Below are positions 53,595-63,156 of a stretch of 64,000 nt of DNA, one piece after another. Below the pieces are notes generated by a model. It was not told where the DNA came from, did no database searches, and worked only from the letters and a program-made list of their open reading frames with translations. How positions within the stretch are numbered: the stretch's first letter is position 1; the number at the start of each line of letters is the position of its first letter. A program made the translations under genes and the position numbers. Origin of the DNA: WTJY01 sp045105475 (GTDB taxonomy: Bacteria; Chloroflexota; Anaerolineae; Promineifilales; Promineifilaceae); NCBI GenBank assembly GCA_045105475.1, contig JBGCDP010000352.1, forward strand, positions 3,177 to 67,176, read 5' to 3'.

Positions 53595-55454
53595 ATGACT
53601 ATTAAACAATATAGAAGAAGTATCTTTTTAATTTTGACATTTATTTTGGCGGCTTTAGCTGCCTGTACGCCAACTGCTGTGCCAGAAGCTGAGATTGAAT
53701 CTCAAACAGAGGAAGACGCATTAAGGCGCGTGACGGAAGTCGCAGACTCTGTTTCGGAAGAAAGCGAAGAGGCCGCCGGAGATATAGAGTCACCTGAAGC
53801 TGAAATGTCGGATGAGAATGAGATTGTAGATGAAGAAGCTGCGGCGATCGATGAATCACTGAAAAAACTGCCAGGCTTGGCCAATTCCGGGACAGGCGGC
53901 GCGAATGCTAGCCTGCCACCAGCGACATTAGGTGGGGCTGGCGGCGAATCGATTACGGGACAGGCCGAGGGGAGTCTAGATGTTGCAGACCCACTTGGTA
54001 GCTCGTTGGTAATTGATTCTAATCTTTTTGAAGAGACTGAGTTTGTACTAACGGCCGAATTGCCGCAGACACCGGCCGGACAGATTGCGATTGTGCGCAC
54101 TCGCAGCGATATGAACCTTGAGCTAGCACGCGAACTTGCAGCTAATTTTCAATTTCCGGCCGTTATCTATCAACAGCAACTTCCAGTAGAGATGTTAGAA
54201 AACATTAGAATGGAGACCGATGGCACTTTTCCTGACATGCCATTTCTAGCTTTTGACAATGGTAGTCAGCTCGTTATGACGGCCGGATCGTTGTGGATTA
54301 GCTACCCACAGCAGCAGGTATCAGAAAATGTCATCATCGATATTAATGATTTCTCAAAAGATCAAATTTTGGCGCAGACCCAGGCGCTGCTAGATTCATA
54401 CGATTTTATCGATTTTGAATACACTTTGCGGGCTGAAGCTTATGGGAGCGTGGTTGTTATCCCAACCTATTCAGATGTTTCACCCAATCAGCCGATAATG
54501 GGTTTCTACTACACCCTTGATGAGGCGAAAAACCCGGTTTTGCAATCAATGTACATGGACCTTTATAGTGAGGTTGAAATCGTAGGAGACTATCCGATTT
54601 TATCAGCTGAAAACGCATGGCAGGCTTTAAAACCAGGACTAATCGATTACACAACTAGTTGGTACTTCGTTGATGCTCCGCTACAGACTGAACTGCTTCA
54701 ATTACCTGACGATGCGATACAACCTCAATTTTGGTTGCCCGAAGCTCAATCTGACGAAGCTGTTAATCTTTACGGATATCCCACCGTTTACAACCCAATC
54801 GGGCAAGATGCACTGCCTTATATTTTGCTTGAGGACACGCTGGTTCAGGGTCCAGCCGATATCGGGATGATGCTGGCGACGAGTGATGCTGGTCTCTTCA
54901 AATTCACCGGTCAGTATGCTGAGAGTGATGGGAATAGCAAGACATTTTTTGCTCAAAGTGTAACGCCGCTAGGTTTTGAAGATCAATTGTTTACGCAAGG
55001 GACTGCTGTGCGTGACGGGGATCAACTGTTTGTTGATTCAGCTGATTTGGGACGGATTCAGTTAAATGCTGCCCCGGCCGATTTGCCAGATGGGATCGAG
55101 CTCTTTGTTAATGGATATCGGAATGGTGAAACGGCCGAAGGTATCCCTCTGATTGATTGGCAATATTTAGATGAGGTTGTTGATTTTGGAGAGTTTTCAG
55201 TTGTTGATCCACTCCCAGTTGATGGTGGCGTTTTTGTTGAAAACAATTTCGACACCATTTCCATTACCGCTATTGAATTAGGCTATGGCATTTCGTGGCC
55301 ACAATCTGAGGTAGACGAGTTGTCTGGAGAGTATCAGCCAATCAATTCTGATTACCTTATTCCGATTTGGAAGTTTTCTGGGACGACGCCTGATGGAATG
55401 GAGTTGAGGTTTGAAATCCCAGCAATTGACCAAGGATATTTCGCTTCAAATTAG
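53595..55454 (+). CDS. Large lipoprotein of unknown function
   Basis: 619 residues. Lipoprotein signal ending in LAAC (about residues 22-25), then a 100-residue low-complexity linker rich in Glu, Ala and Ser (residues 28-95) and a Gly-rich stretch, then a globular beta-rich part. Segments such as YPILSAENAWQALKPGLIDY hint at a repeated fold but I recognise no family. SD AGGAGG lies 4 nt before the ATG, so expression is probably good. Likely an external surface protein. Confidence 0.8.
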   Translation: MTIKQYRRSIFLILTFILAALAACTPTAVPEAEIESQTEEDALRRVTEVADSVSEESEEAAGDIESPEAEMSDENEIVDEEAAAIDESLKKLPGLANSGTGGANASLPPATLGGAGGESITGQAEGSLDVADPLGSSLVIDSNLFEETEFVLTAELPQTPAGQIAIVRTRSDMNLELARELAANFQFPAVIYQQQLPVEMLENIRMETDGTFPDMPFLAFDNGSQLVMTAGSLWISYPQQQVSENVIIDINDFSKDQILAQTQALLDSYDFIDFEYTLRAEAYGSVVVIPTYSDVSPNQPIMGFYYTLDEAKNPVLQSMYMDLYSEVEIVGDYPILSAENAWQALKPGLIDYTTSWYFVDAPLQTELLQLPDDAIQPQFWLPEAQSDEAVNLYGYPTVYNPIGQDALPYILLEDTLVQGPADIGMMLATSDAGLFKFTGQYAESDGNSKTFFAQSVTPLGFEDQLFTQGTAVRDGDQLFVDSADLGRIQLNAAPADLPDGIELFVNGYRNGETAEGIPLIDWQYLDEVVDFGEFSVVDPLPVDGGVFVENNFDTISITAIELGYGISWPQSEVDELSGEYQPINSDYLIPIWKFSGTTPDGMELRFEIPAIDQGYFASN

Positions 55455-55483
55455 TCTGTATTTTAGGATCTGAATAATTTTAA

Positions 55484-55518
55484 GGGTTGGATCGATTTGT
55501 TTCGATCCAACCCTTTTT
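55484..55518. terminator. Bidirectional terminator
   Basis: Perfect 12-bp stem GGGTTGGATCGA / TCGATCCAACCC, loop TTTGTT, then TTTTT, between the lipoprotein and the EamA gene. Confidence 0.94.
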
Positions 55519-55525
55519 GCTTTGA

Positions 55526-56446
55526 TTAATTGGTGCCCGCTAACGTCGCAAAATTCAACTTCAAGCGATTTTGTGAGATAGCCAGCCCCAACAAGATAAA
55601 TCCTAGCCCCACAACCGCGTTCCATTCTATGGCTTCTTGTAGAACAATGAACCCTAAGATCAATGCGACGACAGGGATGATAATAGTGACTTGGGATGTG
55701 TTCGTTGCACCAACTTTCAGAACGAGCGTGAGCCAAACCATAAACGCGATGCCGGTGTTAAAAACGGCGAGAGCTACGACTGACCCTGTTGCAATTAAAG
55801 ATGGTCTTAATAACCAAGGTTGATCGAGAAACAGTGCAATAGGCAAGATCATGAGGGTTGAGCCAATGAGCAGCCCGGCCGTTGATACAGCAACTGGCAT
55901 GTGCTTAAACCGCCGGCCGTAAACGCCTGCGAATCCATACGAGAGGGTTGCTCCAAGCACCGCCATCTGCCCTAAAACGTTGTTGCCTAGCCCTTGTAAT
56001 GCGTTGGGGCCGATGAGAAATACAACGCCGACCATGCCTGCAATGATGCCTAATAGTTTATTGCTCGTTAGCTTTTCGTCTTGAGTTAGGAAGTGCGCGA
56101 CCAATACGGTAAAGAGCGGCGTGGTCGAATTGAGAATTCCCGACACACTGCTATCAATTTGAGTGCCGGCCCAAACAAATAGTGAGATTGGCAGCCCTGC
56201 CCTTAAAAAGCCAAGCAGGAATAGTTGGCCCCATTCTTTGAAGGAGGTTGGCATTGCAAGCCCTTTGGCAAAGACATAGACGGTCATGACTAAGGCTGCG
56301 ATCCCTACCCGGCCCAGAACAACGGTAAATACGGGTAACTCTTGCACTGCTACTTTCATGAGAAGGAATGAACTGCCCCATAAAAGTGCTAAAAAGAGGA
56401 GTAGGCTCCATTCAGAGAATCCCATCTTTAAATTTGAATCTTTCAA
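55526..56446 (-). CDS. EamA/DMT family transporter
   Basis: 306 residues with ten TM helices in two EamA repeats (about 10-145 and 155-295). Typical elements are LALLWGSSFLLMKVAV at the N-terminus and a second-half repeat ALILGFIVLQEAIEWNAVVG. Drug/metabolite transporters of this type mostly export amino acids or metabolites. Start ATG at 56446 or an ATG six codons later (MGFSEW) is possible. Substrate unknown. Confidence 0.88.
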   Translation of the reverse strand: MKDSNLKMGFSEWSLLLFLALLWGSSFLLMKVAVQELPVFTVVLGRVGIAALVMTVYVFAKGLAMPTSFKEWGQLFLLGFLRAGLPISLFVWAGTQIDSSVSGILNSTTPLFTVLVAHFLTQDEKLTSNKLLGIIAGMVGVVFLIGPNALQGLGNNVLGQMAVLGATLSYGFAGVYGRRFKHMPVAVSTAGLLIGSTLMILPIALFLDQPWLLRPSLIATGSVVALAVFNTGIAFMVWLTLVLKVGATNTSQVTIIIPVVALILGFIVLQEAIEWNAVVGLGFILLGLAISQNRLKLNFATLAGTN

Positions 56447-56523
56447 ATAATCATTTCCTTTCTACCTCAATTTTAGCAAAGATAAACCATTTACAAATAC
56501 TTATCCTCGCCATCTTCAGAAGT

Positions 56524-57510
56524 CTACGCCTTTCCCAAAACTCCTGCTAACAATGTCATCCGCAAGAACATACCGTTGCGAACCTGTCGGAACCATGCGG
56601 CTCGTGGATCATCATCAACAGACTCACTAATCTCACCGACACGTGGCAGCGGATGCATGACAATCATTTTTTCTTTGGCTTTGGTCATGATCTCTTCATC
56701 TAGAATGTAGAAGTTTTTGACGCTTTCGTACTGTTCAAGATCGGTAAAGCGTTCCTTTTGGACCCGCGTCATGTAGAGCACATCGACATCACCAATCACG
56801 TCAGCGATATGATGGGTTTCACGTACGTCTACTTTGGCATCGATGACCTGATTCATGAGATTAAGGGGCAAGCGTAAAATTTCAGGTGAAACAAAGCGGA
56901 GGCTGACATCATATTGAAGAAGCAAACGGGTGAGTGAATGAACGGTTCGGCCGTAGCGTAGATCACCCACCATAGCGATTTTTAGCCCGTCGACTTTGCC
57001 TAACTCATCTTGAATCGTGAAAAGGTCTAGCAGCGCCTGTGTCGGGTGCTCACCCGGCCCGTCACCAGCATTAATGATGGGAACATTGGCGGCGGCCGCG
57101 GCTCGCCGGGCAGACCCGATTTGTGGATGGCGAAGCACAATCACATCAGCATATTGTTGGAGCACGCGCATCGTGTCTTCAAGTGTTTCACCTTTGCTCA
57201 CGGAGCTGAAAGATACGCCTGAGGTGATTGGAATGATGCCGCCACCCAAACGCTGCATGGCGGCGATGAAGGATGAGCTGGTGCGGGTGCTGGGTTCGTA
57301 AAAGATGAATGCAGCCACTTTGCCTTTGAGTAAATCAGCCGTTCCTTGTTTTTCAACCATCTCACGCATTTCGTTGGTGCGGCCAAAAACATACTCAAGG
57401 GTGTCTCGATCAAATTGTGATACTGAAAGGATATCTTGCTTGTGCAAAAGTCCCCGAACTTCCTCAGGGATTGGTTGGTCTTCAAAGTTAAATAATTTAG
57501 GAATGTTCAT
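56524..57510 (-). CDS. pyrB: Aspartate carbamoyltransferase, catalytic subunit
   Basis: 328 residues. The carbamoyl-phosphate loop is FYEPSTRTSSSF, the second signature GDGPGEHPTQALLDLFTI, and the aspartate side has MHPLPRVGEIS. It makes N-carbamoyl-aspartate, the committed step of pyrimidine synthesis. No pyrI regulatory subunit in view. It follows pyrF by 56 bp on the same strand, so a pyr operon is likely. Confidence 0.95.
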   Translation of the reverse strand: MNIPKLFNFEDQPIPEEVRGLLHKQDILSVSQFDRDTLEYVFGRTNEMREMVEKQGTADLLKGKVAAFIFYEPSTRTSSSFIAAMQRLGGGIIPITSGVSFSSVSKGETLEDTMRVLQQYADVIVLRHPQIGSARRAAAAANVPIINAGDGPGEHPTQALLDLFTIQDELGKVDGLKIAMVGDLRYGRTVHSLTRLLLQYDVSLRFVSPEILRLPLNLMNQVIDAKVDVRETHHIADVIGDVDVLYMTRVQKERFTDLEQYESVKNFYILDEEIMTKAKEKMIVMHPLPRVGEISESVDDDPRAAWFRQVRNGMFLRMTLLAGVLGKA

Positions 57511-57566
57511 AATCGTTTGTAAGTTGATTTAGTTTGATGGGTGATACAAGCACCAGAAAAATCGGG

Positions 57567-58385
57567 CTACGCACCACGCATTACATTGATTTTGTCTCGT
57601 AATTCAATAGCGGCTTCGCGCGCTTTGTCCGCAAAGTCGTACCCATTGCCTGCATAAATAATGCCTCGCGATGAGCTGATCAGTGGCCCAGCCGTGGTGT
57701 CGGCCCCATACTTGACTGAAACTTCCAAGCTGCCACCTTGGGCTCCGATACCTGGGATTAAAAATGGTGCGTTCGGCGCTTCTTCTCGAGCGATTTCCAT
57801 CTCTTCTGGCCAAGTGGCACCGATAACGAGGCCAACTGCTCCATACTCAGGCCGTTTAAGCCCGTTTACCTGTTTAATCACTTGGCGTGATAAATCGGCC
57901 GGATTGCCCATGTTGCCTTGGAAGTCCGGAGCAGATGGATTGGACGTACGCCCCAAAACATAAACCCCTTTGTCGGGCCATTCTTTGATGATGGGTTCGA
58001 TTGCATCCCGGCCGACATATGGATTGATGACAAATGCATCTGCTCCCCAATGGTCAAAAATTCCTCTACCCCATGCCATTTGAGTGTGGCCGATATCGCC
58101 CGCTTTGCAGTCGATGATAATGGGAATATTGTCGGGGATATATTGAATAGTGCGCTCAAGGGCGATCATTCCAGCGGCACCCCACTGCAAGTAAAAGCCA
58201 AGATTGGGCTTGTACGCACAGGCGATATCGGCCGTCGCATCGATAATTGCTTTGTTGAACGGCAATACCGGCTCATCCCATAAGTGGGTGGCCTGAATGG
58301 GCAATTTTTCTGGCTGGGGATCCAGCCCGATACAGACCCAAGAATTATTCTTCTCTTGAGCATTTTTTAACTTTTCCAGATACAT
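57567..58385 (-). CDS. pyrF: Orotidine 5'-phosphate decarboxylase (type 2)
   Basis: 272 residues with CIGLDPQPEKLP, IDCKAGDIGHTQMAWGRGIF (catalytic Lys-Asp-Asp-type region) and PFLIPGIGAQGG near the C-terminus. It makes UMP from OMP. It is the longer type-2 form found in many Chloroflexota and mycobacteria. Transcribed towards pyrB. Confidence 0.95.
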   Translation of the reverse strand: MYLEKLKNAQEKNNSWVCIGLDPQPEKLPIQATHLWDEPVLPFNKAIIDATADIACAYKPNLGFYLQWGAAGMIALERTIQYIPDNIPIIIDCKAGDIGHTQMAWGRGIFDHWGADAFVINPYVGRDAIEPIIKEWPDKGVYVLGRTSNPSAPDFQGNMGNPADLSRQVIKQVNGLKRPEYGAVGLVIGATWPEEMEIAREEAPNAPFLIPGIGAQGGSLEVSVKYGADTTAGPLISSSRGIIYAGNGYDFADKAREAAIELRDKINVMRGA

Positions 58386-58447
58386 AAAATCTTTCTCTCC
58401 CTTTTGAAATGATTCTGATCGCTTATAATTTGGCGGTAAAAATAGGC

Positions 58448-58471
58448 AAAAAAATAGGCCCTAAGGGCCTT
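58448..58471 (-). terminator. Terminator after tRNA-Gly
   Basis: Minus strand AGGCCC-TTA-GGGCCT followed by ATTTTTTT, 22 nt downstream of the tRNA. Confidence 0.85.
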
Positions 58472-58492
58472 GTGAATGTGAAAAACGAAAAG

Positions 58493-58563
58493 AGCGGCTA
58501 ACGAGACTCGAACTCGTGACAACACCTTGGGAAGGTGGTATGTTACCACTACACCATAGCCGC
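58493..58563 (-). tRNA. tRNA-Gly (anticodon CCC)
   Basis: 71 nt on the minus strand. Acceptor arm GCGGCTA/TAGCCGC with discriminator T; D arm GTGTAGTGGTAACAT; anticodon loop TTCCCAA giving CCC; T arm with GAGTTCGAGTCTC. CCA is not encoded. It would read GGG codons. Confidence 0.95.
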
Positions 58564-58584
58564 ATTTTCGATACATTGGGAGCG

Positions 58585-58613
58585 ATTATATTCATCTGAA
58601 TGCCTTGGGGCAA
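58585..58613 (-). promoter_or_regulatory. tRNA-Gly promoter
   Basis: Minus strand TTGCCC, 17 bp, TATAAT, ending 22 bp before the tRNA 5' end. Confidence 0.75.
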
Positions 58614-58763
58614 GTGCCATTGCTTAAACCTAAAACTGGAACAATTAACAAAATCAATGACGTTTTGGTTTATGGTTTCGTGAATTTAATTAAAGGGTAA
58701 AATCGGAATCCTTGTCAAAAAAATTGGCCTACATCCACTATTTTTGTAAAAAAAGGAGTTCTT

Positions 58764-59942
58764 GTGAAATACGATTTCGATAAAATAATCTCCCGGAAAG
58801 GGACCCATTCGATTAAGTGGGAAGCTGGTGACCTGCTAAAAGAATTTGGTATCACTGAGCGGTTTGACGACGACACGATTTCGCTTTTTGTGGCGGATAT
58901 GGATTTTCAATGTCCGCAGCCGGTTTTGGATGCGTTGCACGCCCGTGTTGACACGATGATGTTTGGCTATAGCACGCACAATACCACGTCTGACTATACC
59001 GATGCGATTCGGGGGTGGTTTAAACGGCGTCATGATTGGGATATCGCGGCCGATTCTATCGTATATAGCCCCGGCACTGTTGAAGCGTTAAGTGTTGCGA
59101 TTCGAGCTTATACGCAAGTAGGGGAAGGGGTGATTATTCAGCGGCCGGTCTATGCGCCGTTCACCGCATCGATTGAAAATAACAATCGTGAGGTCGTTAA
59201 TAACAGTCTGCTTCACACAGATGGCTATTACACCATCGATTTTGACGATTTGGAAGCCAAGGCAAAAGATCCGAATAACAGGCTATTTATTTTGTGCAGC
59301 CCACATAATCCGGTCGGCCGGGTTTGGACCAAAGAAGAGCTGATTCGGATGGCTGAAATTTGTTTAGCCAATGATGTCGTCTTTATCTCTGATGAAATCC
59401 ACGGTGATTTAGTGCGCAATGGTGTTACCCATTATCCCATCTGTACTTTAGTCGATGATGATCGCCTGATCTCATGTACGGCAACGAACAAAACGTTCAA
59501 CATGGCCGGACTCCACTGCTCAAACATTATCATCAATAACAAAGAAATGCGTGAAGCATTTACCAGCGAGATGGGGTTCAAATTGCCGACTCCATTTACG
59601 ATTTCAGCTTTAATTGCGGCCTACAACGAAGGTGAAGATTGGCTGGCGCAGGTCAATGAGTATATCGACGGTAACCTGAAGTTCATGCAGGACTTTTTGG
59701 CTGAGCACATGCCTGAGGTCAAGTACGTCATTCCTGAAGGGACTTATATTGGTTGGCTCGATTTTTCAGCTTACGGACTAAGCCCGGAAGAAGTGCATGA
59801 TCGGATTTATAATCGAGCGAATGTGACTTTGGAAGATGGCGGAATGTTTGGTGATGAAGGGGAGGAATTCCAGCGGATTTGTATTCCGTCGCCTCGGCCG
59901 CTTTTGAAACAAGCACTAGAGCGGATCGCTGATCAATTTTAG
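58764..59942 (+). CDS. MalY/PatB family PLP aminotransferase (C-S lyase)
   Basis: 392 residues, fold type I. N-terminal YDFDKIISRKGTHSIKWE, FVADMDFQCPQPVLDAL, substrate loop FGYSTHNTT, PLP-lysine Lys243 in TATNKTFNMAGLHCSN, and the C-terminal RICIPSPRPLLKQALERI. The MalY/PatB group cleaves cystathionine and other cysteine conjugates; some are plain aminotransferases. GTG is replaced by a GTG-like TTGTG context, and AGGAG precedes the start by 6 nt. Confidence 0.92.
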   Translation: MKYDFDKIISRKGTHSIKWEAGDLLKEFGITERFDDDTISLFVADMDFQCPQPVLDALHARVDTMMFGYSTHNTTSDYTDAIRGWFKRRHDWDIAADSIVYSPGTVEALSVAIRAYTQVGEGVIIQRPVYAPFTASIENNNREVVNNSLLHTDGYYTIDFDDLEAKAKDPNNRLFILCSPHNPVGRVWTKEELIRMAEICLANDVVFISDEIHGDLVRNGVTHYPICTLVDDDRLISCTATNKTFNMAGLHCSNIIINNKEMREAFTSEMGFKLPTPFTISALIAAYNEGEDWLAQVNEYIDGNLKFMQDFLAEHMPEVKYVIPEGTYIGWLDFSAYGLSPEEVHDRIYNRANVTLEDGGMFGDEGEEFQRICIPSPRPLLKQALERIADQF

Positions 59943-59959
59943 CAAATACTCAATTTAGC

Positions 59960-60023
59960 ACTCCCTGTCAGCGGCCGGTTCAATTTACTCAAAGTAGCTG
60001 TTGCTGGCCGAATGACTGGGAGT
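59960..60023. terminator. Imperfect inverted repeat between patB-like and AKR genes
   Basis: ACTCCC-t-GTCA pairs with TGAC-t-GGGAGT, followed by TT. A weak structure between convergent genes. Confidence 0.4.
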
Positions 60024-60092
60024 TTCTGTAGAGCGACCGCTTGGCCTTAGCCTACTACATGCAATCGTCTATTGGTTGTTACCCGTTTTCGG

Positions 60093-61037
60093 CTAAATTG
60101 TTTCAGCCGCCCAATACCCACTTTCCCAGCTCATGTTTTTAACCGGTTCAATAATTTTTTGGACCTCTGCCAATAGCTCTTGATCAATGGCTTTTTCAGT
60201 TAAGCCAAGGCTGCTTTCAAGCTCGGCCGTGGTGCGGGTGCCTAGCAGCGTCACATCGACATGTTCGTTTTGTAGCGCAAACTGAATGGCTAGCTCTGGC
60301 AAAGATGCGCCACGAGTAGCACATAGTTCGGCCGCTTTTCGTCCGGCCGCTTTCACTTCAGCTGGTCCAGGATGCCAATCTTGTTCACCTTGGTGAGTCA
60401 ATATCCCCAAATGAGTAATTGAGGCATTGATCAGTCCCATCTGTTTAGCTTTCACCGTAGGAACCAAAATCTCGTCCATTTTCTCGTTCATCAAATTCCC
60501 GTGCGCATACGAGAGGGTCACATCAAAGTCGTGTGCTTCGGCCATGTCACACAATAGCTCAACGGGAAAACCGGTGACACCGATAAAGCGGACTTTGCCT
60601 TGCTGTTTAAGGTCAAATAAGGCGCGAACGCCTTCTGCGACAACTTCTGGCCGGCCGAATTCGATATCGTGTAGCTGATAAATATCGAGCCAGTCAGTCT
60701 GGAGCCGCTTGAGACTCGCTTCGCACATTTCGATGATGTTGTCGTACGAGAAATCAAAGCCGGTTTCCAGTTCTAATCCAAACCGGCCGCCTTTGGTTGC
60801 CAACACAACCTGATCTCGCTTGCCCTTAAGCGCTTCACCCAGCCGAAATTCAGACAGTGTCTCACCATAGTAAGTGGATGTGTCGAAAAAGTTGATGCCA
60901 GAATCGATAGCATGGTGGACGGCGCGAATCCCTTCAGCCGTCGACACCTCGCCATATCCATTGCCCAAGGGGGCGCATCCGAAGCCTATTTCTGAAACCT
61001 GTAGCCCTGTTTTGCCTAATGTGTTTGTTTTCATCAT
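60093..61037 (-). CDS. Aldo/keto reductase
   Basis: 314 residues, TIM-barrel oxidoreductase. Visible: GFGCAPLGNGYGEVS, catalytic Asp/Tyr in FFDTSTYYGETLSEFRLGEA, Lys in VLATKGGRFG and His in IYQLHDIEFG. Close in style to L-fucose dehydrogenase / D-threo-aldose dehydrogenase-like AKRs. NAD(P)H-dependent. Its neighbour, 25 bp downstream of the dehydrogenase, suggests a shared operon. Confidence 0.92.
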   Translation of the reverse strand: MMKTNTLGKTGLQVSEIGFGCAPLGNGYGEVSTAEGIRAVHHAIDSGINFFDTSTYYGETLSEFRLGEALKGKRDQVVLATKGGRFGLELETGFDFSYDNIIEMCEASLKRLQTDWLDIYQLHDIEFGRPEVVAEGVRALFDLKQQGKVRFIGVTGFPVELLCDMAEAHDFDVTLSYAHGNLMNEKMDEILVPTVKAKQMGLINASITHLGILTHQGEQDWHPGPAEVKAAGRKAAELCATRGASLPELAIQFALQNEHVDVTLLGTRTTAELESSLGLTEKAIDQELLAEVQKIIEPVKNMSWESGYWAAETI

Positions 61038-61062
61038 TAATCTCCACAGGGATTTTAGCTCT

Positions 61063-61932
61063 TTAATCTAACTTTGCCTTGCTTAAAAATTGATAGATGA
61101 CTGAAAAATCTTGCTCACCCATGCCTGCATTGACCGTCTGCTGAAACAGTTCCTTGGTCGCATTTGCAACTGGTGCGGCAACGCCGGACTCATACGCAGC
61201 CACGGCCGCCATTTGCATATCTTTATGCATCCATTGGAGGGGGAACTGGGGGGCATAGTCGGCCGATGACATCAACTCTCGCTTAGAGGCAAGATACGGC
61301 GCTGTGACTGGGCCACTTAGTAATGCGTTAAAAAGCGTTTCTTGTGGAAGGCCCAGTCCTTCGCCTAAAGCCATCGCTTCGGCAAAGGCTGCCATTGAAG
61401 TCCCAAGGAGCGTGTTGATTACAACTTTCAGTGACATCCCCATGCCATGGTCCCCGACATGGACAATTCTCTGCCCCATCTTTTCAAAACAAGGGCGGGC
61501 TTTTTCTAAATTATCTGCATCGCCACCGACAAAAAAGACAAGCTGTGCATTTTGAGCCTGAGGTTTTGTGCCTGCTACAGGGGCTTCTAAGAAGTCAATG
61601 TTGTGTTTTCTAGCCTCGGCCGCCATATCGCGTGTGAACGACGGATTGACCGTACTGCAATCGATCCAAAGCGTTCCCGGCCGTAAGTGTGCCAAGAATC
61701 CATCAGGTCCTAGCGCCATGCTGCTGACCGCTTGGGGATGGGCCAGCATGCTAAACAGAATGTCAACCTCTTGCATGTCTGCCAAGGAGTTGGCCCATGT
61801 CGCTCCGCCTTTTAGTAGTTGGGCCGCTTTGTCTTTGCTGCGGTTGTGGATGATTAGGTCCGCCCCATTGGTTAGTAAGTTAGCCGCCATCCGGCTGCCC
61901 ATAATGCCTAATCCGATAAATCCGATTTTCAT
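61063..61932 (-). CDS. NAD-dependent beta-hydroxyacid dehydrogenase (HIBADH-like)
   Basis: 289 residues: N-terminal Rossmann GFIGLGIMGSRMAANLL, IDCSTVNPSFTRDMA, substrate-binding EAPVAGTKPQAQNAQLVFFVGG and catalytic Lys in GMSLKVVINTLLG. Family includes 3-hydroxyisobutyrate, tartronate semialdehyde and GLYR-type reductases. Substrate not known. Together with the aldo/keto reductase it may handle a sugar-acid derivative. Confidence 0.92.
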   Translation of the reverse strand: MKIGFIGLGIMGSRMAANLLTNGADLIIHNRSKDKAAQLLKGGATWANSLADMQEVDILFSMLAHPQAVSSMALGPDGFLAHLRPGTLWIDCSTVNPSFTRDMAAEARKHNIDFLEAPVAGTKPQAQNAQLVFFVGGDADNLEKARPCFEKMGQRIVHVGDHGMGMSLKVVINTLLGTSMAAFAEAMALGEGLGLPQETLFNALLSGPVTAPYLASKRELMSSADYAPQFPLQWMHKDMQMAAVAAYESGVAAPVANATKELFQQTVNAGMGEQDFSVIYQFLSKAKLD

Positions 61933-62007
61933 TTTTATCTCCTGTATAAGTTAAGTTGATTTATACAGAAGCTTATGGATTCAAATAACCGGCCGCCTTA
62001 ACAAATG

Positions 62008-62604
62008 TTAAGTGAGTTCCAAAATTCGGCCATTATTTTTTAACCGAGACAATGAAACTTCCGCAATGCCCAAATAGGATGCTAAATGATATTGAGGCAC
62101 GCGCTCAATGAGATGCGGGCTTTTGTGGAGTAGATCTTGATAGCGTTCGGTTGCTGTTTGTTCAAGCAAGCTGCGAGTTCGTAATTCTTTGCGCACCAAG
62201 AGCAACTCGGCAAACTTGCGCCCTAAGCGTTCAAGATGAATGCTTGTTTCATACAGCTCTGTAAAGGCTTGGAACGGTGCAACTAGCATGGAGGTTGGCT
62301 CTAAGGCCTGAATACCATAGTAGATTGGAATTCCCAAAACGGCACTTGCAAGCGGCCCTGCAAATTGATTTTCAACGATAAAGGCTTTGTTCGATTCTTT
62401 GCCATCGGCCGTTAAGTAGTAAAAACGCAGTAGCCCTTGTGTTACAAAGATTAACTCATGCGCCTCATCTCCTGGATGCGAAACAAAGTCGTTCAAGTTG
62501 ACTTGGCGATTTTGGAAAATCTTCTTTAATCTGTCCCATTCTGGATCTGGCAAAGGGGTTAAGGTATTGAATGCGGTGCGTAATTGTAAAAAAGAGTCAG
62601 ACAT
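62008..62604 (-). CDS. Crp/Fnr family transcriptional regulator
   Basis: 198 residues from the ATG at 62604 (MSDSFLQLRTAF); upstream in-frame codons lack family resemblance. A cNMP-like sensor domain (about 15-115; PGDEAHELIFVTQGLLRFYY) and an HTH at the C-terminus (RVPQYHLASYLGIAEVSLSR). No cysteines for an Fe-S cluster. It begins 5 bp after the frameshifted membrane gene and is transcribed towards the dehydrogenase gene. Confidence 0.88.
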   Translation of the reverse strand: MSDSFLQLRTAFNTLTPLPDPEWDRLKKIFQNRQVNLNDFVSHPGDEAHELIFVTQGLLRFYYLTADGKESNKAFIVENQFAGPLASAVLGIPIYYGIQALEPTSMLVAPFQAFTELYETSIHLERLGRKFAELLLVRKELRTRSLLEQTATERYQDLLHKSPHLIERVPQYHLASYLGIAEVSLSRLKNNGRILELT

Positions 62605-62608
62605 GGGT

Positions 62609-63123
62609 CTACTTGTTTTGCAAGGCTTGAATCTTGGGCTGGATGCTCCAGACACCAATTAGAGAGATGGCCAGAAGAAAAAATATATTAGCCACATTGA
62701 CTATTGAAACAGAATCGGGATTCTCTGCTTGCTCTATTTGGTAGGCGGCAAAGATAGTGCAACCCCAAAATGCCCAAATGGCAACAAAAAACATCGGTCG
62801 GAGATAAGAGGGTTGCAAAAAGATTTCAGGATCTTCTGCCAAAATTGACAAAGCCCCAAAATAAATAAAGCAGGCAGCCGTCGCCCAGCAAACACAGTAA
62901 AAGCTGTGAGGCGGAATGTATTTGAGCTGATACTAACGGCTACACCAACTTCTCTGATCCAAATGAGCGTTAACCCCATCATGGTCATCGAAAATGCTAG
63001 GGACGATACTTCAGGGACATTATTTGAGAAGAGCTCGAGAAACTCAAAGACAAGCTGCAACCAAAAAAGGGCAATGAGAAAAATAAATACTTGCCAATGT
63101 TTTGCAGTTGCTAACCAGCTCAT
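62609..63123 (-). pseudogene. Frameshifted small membrane protein gene
   Basis: The first frame (from ATG 63123) encodes MSWLATAKHWQVFIFLIALF and two TM helices to about GVAVSIS (62930), then turns into non-hydrophobic sequence. A shifted frame carries the natural continuation YIPPHSFYCVCWATAACFIY through FGALSILAEDPEIFLQPSYL to the stop at 62609, with three more TM helices. A one-base change near 62930 would rejoin them into a protein of about 171 residues with five TM helices. No classical slippery heptamer seen. Family not recognised. Confidence 0.6.
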
Positions 63124-63156
63124 TTACTTCTTATAGTCAAAAGATTAGGCTGTTTT

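Noticed and set aside
62900..62940. Programmed -1 frameshift in the membrane gene
   Set aside because: No X-XXY-YYZ slippery heptamer or downstream pseudoknot visible.
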